In this document: positions 1 to 8,387 of the stretch, piece by piece | Layout of the letters: every line of letters starts with the position of its first letter | Numbering within the stretch: the first letter of the stretch is position 1 | NCBI GenBank assembly: GCA_001275005.1 | Contig: JWZX01001875.1 | Coordinates: forward strand, 1 to 20,656 | DNA from: Chrysochromulina tobinii | Lineage: Eukaryota; Haptophyta; Prymnesiales; Chrysochromulinaceae | Length of the DNA stretch: 20,656 nucleotides | Reading direction: 5' to 3' | Notes under the pieces: generated by a model | What the model saw: the letters and a program-made list of their open reading frames with translations, nothing else | What the model was told of the DNA's origin: nothing | The model's database searches: none | Made by a program: the position numbers and the translations under genes

Positions 1-187
1 AATTCGAATTCCCCGCATTGTGTCTAAAGTAAGAGCTCCTCACCACCGAAACGAGAAACGACAAACGGGGGTGGGGAAGCCCGCGGTATCACTCTAAACA
101 TTAATAACCGTCCTCTGATTTGCCGAAGCACTGCAAGCACGCCGATCGCCCTCGGTCCCCTCACAGCTCACGCTCCGATCGCAAACC

Positions 188-1411
188 ATGATGACGCACC
201 GCGGCGCCCATCCGTATCACCTGCCTCACCTGCCCGATGCTGACGCCGACCACTCCGGGCACCGGCCGTACCGCAAGCCGTGGACCGTGGAGGAGGACGA
301 GGCCGTGCGCGCTGCAGTCGCCGCCGTTGGTGTTCGGCAATGGCCGCTCGTAGCAGAAATGTGCCCTGGGCGGACTGGTAAGCAGTGTCGCGAGCGCTGG
401 CACAACCACCTGGACACGGCGGTCAAGAAGGAGCCGTGGAGTCTACGCGAGGAGCGCATGATCGTCGAGCTCCAGGGGGCATTTGGCAACAGGTGGTCAG
501 ACATAGCTAAATACATGCCAGGCCGCACTGACAATGCAATCAAGAACCACTACAACAGTGTGTTGCGCCGCGGCGAGAGCATCGACCACCTGCTCGAGCC
601 CGACGGTTCCTTGCCGTCCGCATTTACAGACGGCGTCGTGCCGGAGGTGCCGCCCTCATGGCAGGTGACGGCCACGTCGAAAACCGCATCGACTGGCGCC
701 TCCCTGCCCGCCGCGCCTCTACGCCACCCGCTGCGGCCGACGCAGCAGGAGGCCGACAAGATCAACGCGCTCCTCAAGTGCGAGCCCACCTCGTCGCTCG
801 CCGCCGCGGTCGGCTTCCCAGTCTCATCGACGCAGGCGCTGCAGAACTGGCGAGTGCAGCCCGCCCTTGCAGCGCTTCTGGCAGTTATTCGCGCGAGAAG
901 CAAGCACGATCTGTTACACGCGACCGCAGCACTGCAGGAAGCGGTGCGCGCCGTGCTAGAGGTCTCTTCCGGCGGCGCCGGAGACCGCGAGCGGCAGCCG
1001 CGCACGCCACGCTCATCGCATATCGGCGAAGGCGGTCGCAGCGAATGCGGCGACGAGTCCGACGGCGACGAGTCGGAGGAGGCGATCGCGCTTGCGGAGG
1101 CCGTGATCAGCATGACGGCCGAGCAGCAGATCAAGCTCACCCTCCAAGAACTCGACAGAACTTGTGCCGAGGCCGTCCTAGATGGCGTGATCCCTCTTCG
1201 CCCCCTTCTCCCTCCACGCTCGCTTGCCGCTCGTCGCGAGCGTTTCGCCGCCGAGGGGCGTGTGCTAGCACCGCTGCAACCGCCGACGCTGTGCGAGGCC
1301 ACCAACGCGCTCGCCATGCGCTCGCTCAGCCCTCGATGCGGCAACAGCTCGTTCAGCGCACAGCCGCTGAGTGCGCGCAGTGCCTGCTCGTTTAGCGGGC
1401 TGTTTGCTTGA
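188..1411 (+). CDS. R2R3-type Myb transcription factor
   Basis: A 407-residue frame starting at the first of two adjacent ATGs. Residues about 29-78 form one Myb repeat (Trp32, Trp52, Trp71; motif GRTGKQCRERWHNHL) and about 81-130 a second (Trp84, Trp103, motif GRTDNAIKNHYNSVLRR). Both are complete, and Tyr122 replaces the third Trp of the second repeat. Such paired repeats bind DNA in the major groove, so this is very probably a nuclear transcription factor of the animal c-Myb R2R3/plant R2R3 class. No R1 repeat is visible. The rest (about 135-407) is low-complexity, with an acidic patch near 290-300 and Ser/Arg/Pro-rich stretches, and resembles no domain I know. The frame is uninterrupted, so no intron is needed. 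The family call is firm; target genes cannot be inferred. A second, damaged Myb-like frame lies at 10302. Confidence 0.93.
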   Translation: MMTHRGAHPYHLPHLPDADADHSGHRPYRKPWTVEEDEAVRAAVAAVGVRQWPLVAEMCPGRTGKQCRERWHNHLDTAVKKEPWSLREERMIVELQGAFGNRWSDIAKYMPGRTDNAIKNHYNSVLRRGESIDHLLEPDGSLPSAFTDGVVPEVPPSWQVTATSKTASTGASLPAAPLRHPLRPTQQEADKINALLKCEPTSSLAAAVGFPVSSTQALQNWRVQPALAALLAVIRARSKHDLLHATAALQEAVRAVLEVSSGGAGDRERQPRTPRSSHIGEGGRSECGDESDGDESEEAIALAEAVISMTAEQQIKLTLQELDRTCAEAVLDGVIPLRPLLPPRSLAARRERFAAEGRVLAPLQPPTLCEATNALAMRSLSPRCGNSSFSAQPLSARSACSFSGLFA

Positions 1412-1807
1412 GTGGCGCCCATTGATGCAGCATGCCTCACCTGGCACCTGCGAGCTGTCGGTGCTAACTGGGCGGGGATGGGGGTGGCCCCGATGGGGGG
1501 GGGATGATGACAAACGATATTGATATTGGTTGCCACCCGGACGACCGGTAAACCGTAAAGGGTAGTCGATGTTTCGAGCGCGCCCCGGCAATCTCACGGT
1601 CGGCCCTGGTTTGCCCAATCTCGGAGGGACCGGGCCCGCGGTTGTGATTTGCTCACCTGCACCGTGCGTCAATCAAACTTAAGATCAACTTACCGAAGAG
1701 TGAGTACGACGCTTTGTCTTTGAGTACCGGCGTAAGAGCGCGCCGGCCGCAGCAGCGCGCTCTAATACAAACACCATCCAACACGCTCAGGCTTCCCTGT
1801 CCTGGCT
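1412..1807. other. Convergent intergenic spacer
   Basis: This 396-nt stretch separates the stop of the Myb gene (+) from the stop of the NDUFB3-like gene (-), so it should hold both 3' untranslated regions. I see no convincing coding sequence, RNA gene or AATAAA-type signal. The only oddity is a 19-nt segment at 1604-1622 that matches, inverted and with one mismatch, the 5' edge of the second Myb frame at 10298-10316. Confidence 0.6.
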
Positions 1808-2156
1808 TTAATGGTGGCCTTTGGACCCGCCCGTGATCCTGAGGTAAAACCACTCGCCCGCGCAGTAAGTGGCGAAGATGGCCGTCGCGTAGCCCAGTCC
1901 CGGGAACCTGTGAGCAGAACACGGCGGGCCATGGGAGCGTCAGCTTGGTAGAGCCGGGGCGACGATTGCCGGAGCCAAGGAAGCTGAAATGGCAACGGCG
2001 GGATCGAGCACATCCAGCGGTGCGCACATCGAGCGGTAGGAGACCTGGAGCATCGGGTGCTTGCGCCATGCCTCGTGGGAAGGGGAGAAGACCTGCGTGT
2101 TGCGAGGGGCTCGTGAGTCATTCAGGAACGGGTGAACGAAGGGCGAATCTCGCCAT
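1808..2156 (-). CDS. NDUFB3: NADH:ubiquinone oxidoreductase B12-type subunit (NDUFB3), spliced
   Basis: A tiny accessory subunit of mitochondrial complex I, a single-pass inner-membrane protein. Exon 2092-2028 encodes VFSPSHEAWRKHPMLQ followed by VSYRS. Exon 1907-1808 encodes FPGLGYATAIFATYCAGEW, then FYLRITGGSKGHH and a TAA stop. The AWRKHPML block, the PG-containing start of the membrane helix and the His-rich end follow the plant B12 subunit pattern (EWRKHPML...LPG...HH). The exons join across a 120-nt GT-AG intron (2027-1908) that splits a Met codon AT|G. The start is tentative: ATG at 2156 in good context gives MARFALRSP, but joining it to exon 2092 needs a 37-nt intron (2129-2093). That model gives 63 residues, about the plant length, with 16 residues before AWRKHPM. 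Identity is fairly sure; the first exon is not. Confidence 0.72.
1908..2027 (-). other. Intron in the NDUFB3-like gene
   Basis: Inferred GT-AG intron of 120 nt, donor GTGCGC and acceptor CTCACAG. Removing it joins the AWRKHPML exon to the transmembrane exon in frame (phase 2, Met codon split AT|G) and restores the spacing seen in plant NDUFB3 proteins. Without splicing, the frame stops shortly after the first exon. Confidence 0.72.
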
Positions 2157-2470
2157 CCCCAGGAAGCGCCACGCGTGCGAAAGGACGGTCGTGAGCGCCG
2201 CGACGGCTGGCGCAGCCCCAGCCCCGTGAGCGATAGCTTCTAGGGCACCATTTCAGCGTGCGTGTCGTCTGGGATGATGAGATTTTTCATCAACGCGTCT
2301 CCGACAGCGTCCGTGAAGACGGTGACCGAGCTCGTGGCTGGTACCGAACGCAGAATGCAAACTTTTTCGCCTACATACCGACTCATCCTTCGCCGCACCA
2401 TCACGTTTTGCGCTAAGCAGCCGCGGCCGACAAGCCCGCAACTCTCGAGTCGAGCCGGCGAACCGACAAC
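2157..2470. promoter_or_regulatory. Divergent spacer between NDUFB3-like and TMEM209-like genes
   Basis: About 314 nt lie between the tentative start of the minus-strand complex I gene and the ATG of the plus-strand membrane-protein gene. By position it must hold promoters or 5' leaders of both, assuming the NDUFB3 start is right. I see no clear TATA box or other recognisable element, and no convincing coding sequence. Confidence 0.4.
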
Positions 2471-5066
2471 ATGTCCGTGTGGGAGGCGGGTACGGGGCCG
2501 AGGTCGTACCTGCTTACTGCCGCGACGTTGTGTTGCCTGCCGCACGCGATTCTCGTTTTCACGGGCGCGACGACCGCACTAATTGATGCGGCATTTTACC
2601 CGACGACGGGTCAGCCCATCCTTGTGCTGGCCTTGCTTGGCGCACATGCCGTCTCCGTAGCCCTGCTCGTGTTTTCTATCGCTATCTACAGCCACTGGGT
2701 CCGACTCCACTGGGTACGTACATCCACTGGGTACATCCACGCGTCAACCATTGGCAAGGGCAAGCGTGTCGAGCCTGACCGTGCCGTGGAAGCTCGCAAC
2801 CGAAAGGCTTCTATGAAAGCCGTCGACCGTCAACCGCAAGTGGCAAGTCAATCGCCTCACTCAAGCCTCTCGCCTTCCGTCTTGACCCATCGTCTGCAGT
2901 ACCAGCGCGCGGAACTTGACAGGCGCCATGAGGAGCCCCGCTCACAGCCCGATTACCGCCAGTCACTAGGCAGCCCACTGTCAGGCATGTACTCGAGCCC
3001 AGCCGCGCTCGCGTCGCCGGGTGCGATGGTTAAGTCGCCGGCGCCGTCAAACTCGATAGGCTCGAAGGCCGTCTTCTCTGGCAGCGGCTCCAACTTCATG
3101 GGCGCGGGCTTTTCGAACGAGTTGACATTGTACAATGTCTCGTCGCCATTCGCCATCTCCTCGCCGGCGTTCTTAGTGCAAGACGGATCCGGGCTGGCCA
3201 AGCGGCGGCTGAGCGAACCCGGGATGGGTTCAGGTGCTAACGGTGGATCTGGCAGCAAGTACCAGCGCGCTATGTGAGTCACCGAGCGCGCGCTATGTTG
3301 CGCGCGCGCCCTCAACCCGTGCCGCTGCCTGCGGCTGGCGAAGCCCTTTGCCCTCACGCCTGCGCTGCCCTTGTGCGACTTTCAGGTACGTACCCAGCTC
3401 GAGCGACACGCACGAGGACCCGAGTATGATCGCTCGGCGCGCTCTCCTCCTGCGGGCGCACCTGTTCCTGCCGCAGCACAAGCTCCTTCTCCATGAGCAT
3501 GAAGCCACGGAGCCGGAGCTGCAGCGGCTACTTCGCACGATCGATCACGATCAACAGATGGACAGGTGGCGCGACAACCTGCGCATGTGGATGTCGGCGG
3601 TGGTGCTGCAGCCGCTGGCGCAGCTCTTCGAGGCGAACGAGAAGCTCGTGCAGCAGGCGGCAGCCGCTGGCATCGCTGCCCCGGCGGCGGCGGCTGGTGC
3701 TGCTGGTGGTGGGCTGTTCGGAGCGATCGGCGCCTCGCCATATGCTAACCTTGGCGGCACCTTCGCTCCCACCGCCCCGCCCCTCTTCGGTCCGAAGCCT
3801 GCTGCTGCCCTTCCGGGCGCGCCAGCTCCGGGCCAGGCGATGACAGTCCCCCAGTGGCTGCAGCACGCGCACGCCGACGAAAAGTCGAAGGCGCTCAAGC
3901 ACCAGCATGGCAAGCTCAGGCGGTTCACGGCGGCATGGCAGGAGCTCCGCGGATTCTCGGCAGAGAGCGCGTCGTATGTGCAGCGGCGCATCCGGGAGCT
4001 CGCGGACGGTCACTGCGTCGCGTGCTACAAGTGGGACGGCGGGGGTGCCCAGTGGAACTCGTCCCTGCCCATGGATAGCGAGGTGCTGGTCCACGTGTTT
4101 GCCACCTTCTTCGACATGATTTTGTCTTCGCCAGGCGCGCAGGTGCCGGCGACGGCTCCCGTGGGGCTGCCGCCAGCGCCGGGGGCGGCGGCGGCGGCGG
4201 CCGCCCCGGCTCCTGCTCTTGGCGGGGGGGGCATGTTCGGCGCAGCCGCCCCGGCTCCTGCTCTGGGCGGGGGGGGCATGTTCGGCGGGGGGGGCATGTT
4301 CGGCGGATCGGCGCCATTCGGCGCGCAGTCGTCGAGCATGTTCTCGGGCCCGGCACAGCCAGCACCCAAGACAGCTATCTTCTGGCGCTCAGCAGGCGAG
4401 GCCATCGGCTTCAGCTCGCGCCATCTGTGGCCAGTCAGGCTTCCGCAAATCGACTTTAGTTCGGGAGCTCAAGGGTGGTTCACGCCCGACCTCGGCGATT
4501 GGTCCGAATGCCAGGCCCTCGGCATCATTCCGCGCCACCTGGGGCCAGCCAGGCTTCCGCAAATTGACTTCAGTTCAGGAGCTCAACGGCGGACCGCGTC
4601 CGACTTGACTTCAGTTCGCGGCAAGTCGGACGCGATCATTCTCCGTAAAGACGACATCCCCACGAGCCGCCGCATCCTTTCACCACTTGGCAGCGCCGCC
4701 AGCGACGTAACGTCCGGAGCGAGCGGGGGAGCAGGTGCGAAGCGCGCACCGCCCCGCTACTCGCTCCTGTGCGACAACAAGGAATGGGTCGTGGCGCAGG
4801 GCGAGCACAACGCGTGGGAGGTGCTCGTGCTCTTCTTGCTGCAGCGCGCTAAGCGCGGTGCGTGCCTCGGAGCGGTGCCTCCCTCGGACCTTAGGCAAGA
4901 AGTATTTGGGAACTTCGAGACGGCGATGACGGGAGCCGAGGGCGCCGCGAAGATACAGAGGCCGGAAGGGCCCACCGTGAGCTTCGGTCCACTGTACATT
5001 CTGCACCCGTGGTCGGAGGCTCTCGAGGAGCTCTCGCTCGAAGATGTGCACGCCAAGCTCCCGTGA
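2471..5066 (+). CDS. TMEM209-like nuclear envelope protein with FG motifs (two exons)
   Basis: Exons 2471-3273 and 3386-5066 join in phase 2 (AT|G) to give 827 residues. Two membrane segments lie near residues 13-32 and 49-73, followed by a Ser-rich linker. The C-terminal half carries hallmarks of TMEM209 (Pfam 'cytochrome B561, N-terminal'): a region near 320 (RWRDNLRMWMSAVVLQPL), a core near 467-510 (RIRELADGHCVACYKW, WNSSLPMDSEVLVHVF) and a final block near 729-765 (NAWEVLVLFLLQ, CLGAVPPSDLRQEVFG). Human TMEM209 is reported at the nuclear envelope with Nup205. Two low-complexity stretches here carry nucleoporin-like motifs: GGGLFG and PLFG at about 375-400, then three GGMFG and one PFG at about 547-583. 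Residues about 600-690 are an extra segment with a tandem duplication. The family call is good; a nuclear-pore role is inference. Confidence 0.82.
3274..3385 (+). other. Intron in the TMEM209-like gene
   Basis: A 112-nt GT-AG intron with a strong donor (GTGAGT) and acceptor (TTTCAG). The frame of the two-membrane-helix exon stops at 3275-3277 inside the donor. Splicing splits a Met codon (AT|G) and continues into YVPSSSDTHEDPSM, joining the membrane segments to the conserved C-terminal half, the order found in TMEM209 proteins. Confidence 0.85.
4398..4612 (+). repeat. Tandem 114-nt duplication inside the TMEM209-like gene
   Basis: Two adjacent copies, about 4398-4511 and 4512-4612, share long runs such as CAGGCTTCCGCAAAT and encode RLPQIDFSSGAQ twice, offset by 38 codons. 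A third short echo (TTGACTTCAGTTC) follows at 4605-4617. The segment lies between the FG-rich stretch and the last conserved TMEM209 block and does not look like family sequence. Confidence 0.8.
4595..4634. repeat. 12-nt perfect inverted repeat (potential hairpin)
   Basis: CGCGTCCGACTT at 4595-4606 is exactly reverse-complemented at 4623-4634, with a 16-nt loop. It sits at the right end of the duplicated segment in the TMEM209-like gene. It could be a footprint of the event that created the insert, an intron structure, or chance. Confidence 0.7.
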
Positions 5067-5534
5067 CAGCGCGCCTCGAGATGGCTTCGGAGACGGAGCC
5101 CGCTTCTGCAACCGTGCTAACTTCGTGGAGTCTGGAGAGGGGACCGGCGACCGCGGGGCTGGGGGGCGAATGTGTTGGATGACGATTGTGAGTGTGCGCA
5201 CCGGCAACACGGTACACGTTCGGCTACTCCTACTGAGTGAACTGAGTGCCGTGTCGTCTAAATGTACGTCTAAACACATCATCACTGCATAATTATTATC
5301 GGATTCGCCGGATAATTAAAAATTTGTGTAAAAACATCAAAATCTACAATCATCATCCTGCATGTTGCCAGCTAATAAAAGCCTAAACATGAAGGGCAAC
5401 TCCCACGTAGGTATGAATTGTGTTCAGCGGTCGACTGGCCGCCGGGCGGCAGTGACATCTCGACGAAACGCGGCGGTGCAGAATCCGCTGTGTGCTCGCA
5501 TTTGGACATCGACCTTTGCGACCGTTTGGCCGCA
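5067..5534. other. Intergenic spacer, AT-rich near 5285-5400
   Basis: Between the TMEM209-like stop and the ATG of the coiled-coil/ankyrin gene. The section 5285-5400 is clearly more AT-rich than its surroundings and holds an AATAAA at 5374-5379, which may be a chance match or a poly(A) signal. The frame of the downstream gene stays open back to 5418 but has no ATG there, so an upstream coding exon is possible though not needed. Confidence 0.5.
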
Positions 5535-7754
5535 ATGGCCTCGCAAGAATTGCTGTACGAGAGGGCGGCTAAGGCAATCCAGACTGGATCTCAGAAAGGG
5601 TCTGTTGATGGCGCCGATGCCGAACGCGCACGGCGAGTGAGCGAGCGACGTATTGCAGCCTTTGACGAGCTGCAGCGTGCTCGGGAGCAAGCGGCGATGG
5701 TGCAAGCCGAAGCCTACGAGCGCGCGCACGTTTCCGCGCAAGACCGCGCCAATCAGGAGGTTGACGAACGCATGCGGAACATAGCAGCCGAGCGAGCTCG
5801 GCGAAGAGAGGCTGAGAAGGCGGCGACCTCGATTGATGCTGAGGCGCTGCGCATGCGCCGGGATGAAGAGCAGAGGCGCCGCACCGAGCTGGAGAAGAGC
5901 AAGAGACTGCTGCAGCAGAAGCGCGAGGAGCGCGAGAAGCGTCAGCAAGAGGCAGAAGCCAACGCGGCCAAGGCGGCCGCCGCTGCGTCGCTCGCCAAGC
6001 AAGAAGAAGGTCGCAAGACTTTCGTGAAGTGGCTGCAGAAGAAGGAGAATCATCGGGTGAGGCACGCGGAGGAGCGGCAGCGGCGGCAGGAGGTGGACAG
6101 CGCGCGCATCGCCGAGGAGCGCGCTCGCTCCGCGGATGTCATGGAGCGAGCCCGTGCGGCTGCGGAGCGTGAGCAGATTGAAGCGCGTCAGCGCTGGTCT
6201 GCGGTGGCGGAGGCGAAGGCGCGACGACGGCGCGAGGCGGAGCAGGTACTGAAGGAGGTGGAGCAGGTAGAGCAGGCGGAGCGCGAGGAGTTCGAGTGGC
6301 GTGAAGCCGTCGAGCGCCGGCGGCGCGAGGCGGTCGCGCGGCAGGCCCAATGGCGGGAGCAGCGTGAGCGTGAGGAGCGTGAGCGACGCGTGCAGAGACA
6401 GGAGGCGGATCGGAAAGCCGAGCTGCACCGGCTGCGAGAGCTCGCTGAACACGAGTGGCACGAAGCGGCCGCGGCGGCGTACGCGGCAGGCGCGCCCTTG
6501 CCCGCGCGCCCGGACAACACGGCGTTCGAGATGCCTGCCGAGGCGGCCGCGCGGCGGCTGCGCGAAGACCGCGCAGCCGCCGCGGAGCGGGTGCGCCAGC
6601 GCCAGGCTGAGGCGAAGCGTCTGCGCGCCGTTGAGGAGCGGGAGGAGCAGCAGGCCGCTCTGCTTCGGCAGGTCGAGGCTGCCGAGCGGCTGCGCCAGCG
6701 GCAGAAGGCCGAAGCGGGCCGTAAGCATGCGGCAGCACGGGAGAAACAGGAGACGGCAAAGGCGACACTGCGAGCGGCGGACGCGGCGCGTGAGGCGGCG
6801 GCATGGCAGACGACCGAGGAGGAGGTGTGGCGCGAGGCGCAGGAGCGCGTGCAGCAGCGCGAGCATGAGGCGGCGGCGGAGGCCGAGGCCGAGGCACGCA
6901 TGCGCGCGGGCGCCAGGCAGCAGGTGGAAGAGGAGAACGCTGCCGTCGCACGCTCGCGTGTGACGTCAGAGAGGGCAAGCAAGTCGATAGCCGAGCGCGC
7001 CGCAGCCCAGGCGCAACTGGATGGCGACCAGACGCTGGCACGTGTGCGGCGCGAGGCCGAGGAGAAGGCGCGGCTCGAGTGGACGCGCGGTCAAGGGCGT
7101 GCCGAGCAAGAGGAAAAGGATCGCGCCGTCCGGGAGAGAGAGGATCGGGCGCGACGCGACGCTAGTGCTGCCGAACGGCGCGCAACCGAACTACGGCTGG
7201 CAGCGCTTTCGGCGGGCGGCGTCGACCCTTCCCGTGAGCTCTGGGAGGCTGCGCGAGCGGGTGACAGCCATCGACTGCGGCCGCTCCTGCACCAAGTCGA
7301 CGTGTCGTCAGTGCAGTGGCTCGACAGCTCGCCGCTCCACGCCGCGAGCGTGAGCGGCCATGCCGAGTGCGTGCAGCTGCTCTGCGAGGCAGGGTGCGAC
7401 GTCAACGCCACGAATCCGGGGGGGCGGACTCCGCTGTTTGCCGCATGTGCGTGTGGCGCGCTCGAGTGTGCGACGCTGCTGCTTCGACTCGGCGCTAACG
7501 TCGATGCTGTGGATCACTGGGGAGCGACCCCGTTGATCGCCGCCGCCGCCGAGGGTCGACCAGATCTGGTGAAGCTTTGCATCGAGAATGGTGCGAATGT
7601 TCACGCCAAGGGCCCTCATGGCACGTGCCTCGATGTCGCAAAGAGCGGGCGTCATCAGGAGTGTGTGGAGCTACTCTTGCAGCATCATGCGGCGATTGAG
7701 GCGCTGCAGAAGAAGTACGAGGCCGTTCGCCAGGCTGCAACTGTAGGAAATTGA
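5535..7754 (+). CDS. Coiled-coil protein with C-terminal ankyrin repeats
   Basis: From the ATG at 5535 (context GCAATGG, first in-frame ATG) the frame gives 739 residues. Residues 1 to about 555 are almost entirely Glu/Arg/Ala/Gln-rich and predict a very long coiled coil. A distinct short motif near 158-172 (RKTFVKWLQKKENHR) recalls the W-KK segment of ciliary CCDC34/CCDC181-type proteins, a weak resemblance only. Residues about 560-722 form four to five ankyrin repeats, with typical SPLHAASVSGHAECVQLL, TPLFAACACGALECATLLL and TPLIAAAAEGRPDLVKLC units. Such a layout suits a structural scaffold, for instance cytoskeletal or ciliary, but the partner is unknown. A 40-nt stretch at 7690-7729, coding for ALQKKYEAVR, is almost identical to a reverse-strand stretch in the neighbouring reductase gene. 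Confidence 0.85.
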   Translation: MASQELLYERAAKAIQTGSQKGSVDGADAERARRVSERRIAAFDELQRAREQAAMVQAEAYERAHVSAQDRANQEVDERMRNIAAERARRREAEKAATSIDAEALRMRRDEEQRRRTELEKSKRLLQQKREEREKRQQEAEANAAKAAAAASLAKQEEGRKTFVKWLQKKENHRVRHAEERQRRQEVDSARIAEERARSADVMERARAAAEREQIEARQRWSAVAEAKARRRREAEQVLKEVEQVEQAEREEFEWREAVERRRREAVARQAQWREQREREERERRVQRQEADRKAELHRLRELAEHEWHEAAAAAYAAGAPLPARPDNTAFEMPAEAAARRLREDRAAAAERVRQRQAEAKRLRAVEEREEQQAALLRQVEAAERLRQRQKAEAGRKHAAAREKQETAKATLRAADAAREAAAWQTTEEEVWREAQERVQQREHEAAAEAEAEARMRAGARQQVEEENAAVARSRVTSERASKSIAERAAAQAQLDGDQTLARVRREAEEKARLEWTRGQGRAEQEEKDRAVREREDRARRDASAAERRATELRLAALSAGGVDPSRELWEAARAGDSHRLRPLLHQVDVSSVQWLDSSPLHAASVSGHAECVQLLCEAGCDVNATNPGGRTPLFAACACGALECATLLLRLGANVDAVDHWGATPLIAAAAEGRPDLVKLCIENGANVHAKGPHGTCLDVAKSGRHQECVELLLQHHAAIEALQKKYEAVRQAATVGN
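7690..7729 (+). repeat. 40-nt segment repeated in inverted orientation in the reductase gene
   Basis: Read on the plus strand, this segment matches the reverse complement of 8611-8650 at 37 of 40 positions. Both copies are coding, in the same reading frame, and give AI-ALQKKYEAVR. Similarity ends abruptly on the right side. Confidence 0.85.
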
Positions 7755-8387
7755 TTATCGAGCCAAACTCAAATACGAACTGCGGGCGCGAAGAGCAGGC
7801 CAGGGGATCCAGGTTCCAGCCGCGTCGCACAGAGACCTCTCAGACCTCCAGCAGACCCTGGCTGGCGCCCGGGGTGTTGTCTCGGGGCGCGCGGTGGCGC
7901 CGGCGCACGGTGGCGCCGGCGCGCGGTCGCCGCGCGCTTTGTTGTCGCTCGATCACCTTACATCGGTATCGGGGGACCGGCGTTACTTGACGCATTTGAG
8001 CTTTTGAGCGGCAGCGGGCGCCCACACGCGCTGCCAGCGGCGAGCGGGCCCCGGCGCCGCGGCGCGCGCGCACCCATCCGATCCCCGCGGCCGCGCACGG
8101 CAGACGGGCGGACGGGGGGTCGCGCGCACACCTCCGCCGGCGGTCGATCTGGGGCGGTACCGGTTCCGGGGCAGGATCGCCGGGTTCCCGTCAAGCGCCA
8201 TCCCGGCCGTGCGGCTGCCGTGTTTTTATCATTTTAGTTTCTACCCCCCAATCAAGGGGAACTAAGTGCACACGCGCCGGGGGACAGTGTCTGTCCGGCC
8301 ACAGCGCGTGCACACTGGAAATCGCACTTTCTGATCGGCTCTCTGTTCGTATCTCTCGCTGGCGCGGCAAATGGGGCGGCACGCGCC
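7755..8387. other. Convergent intergenic spacer
   Basis: 633 nt between the stops of the ankyrin gene (+) and the reductase gene (-), presumably both 3' untranslated regions. It holds a GC-rich tandem duplication of 16 nt (CGGTGGCGCCGGCGC units at 7891-7906 and 7907-7922). I find no supported gene. Short open frames here have no recognisable content and fit the high GC. Confidence 0.6.

Noticed and set aside
550-1536. 328-codon minus-strand frame over the first Myb gene
   Set aside because: Overlaps a clear Myb gene and has no domain; a shadow of GC-rich codon use.
5424-6866. 480-codon open frame antisense to the coiled-coil gene
   Set aside because: Leu/Arg-rich product is the expected mirror of Glu/Arg/Ala codons; no recognisable motif.
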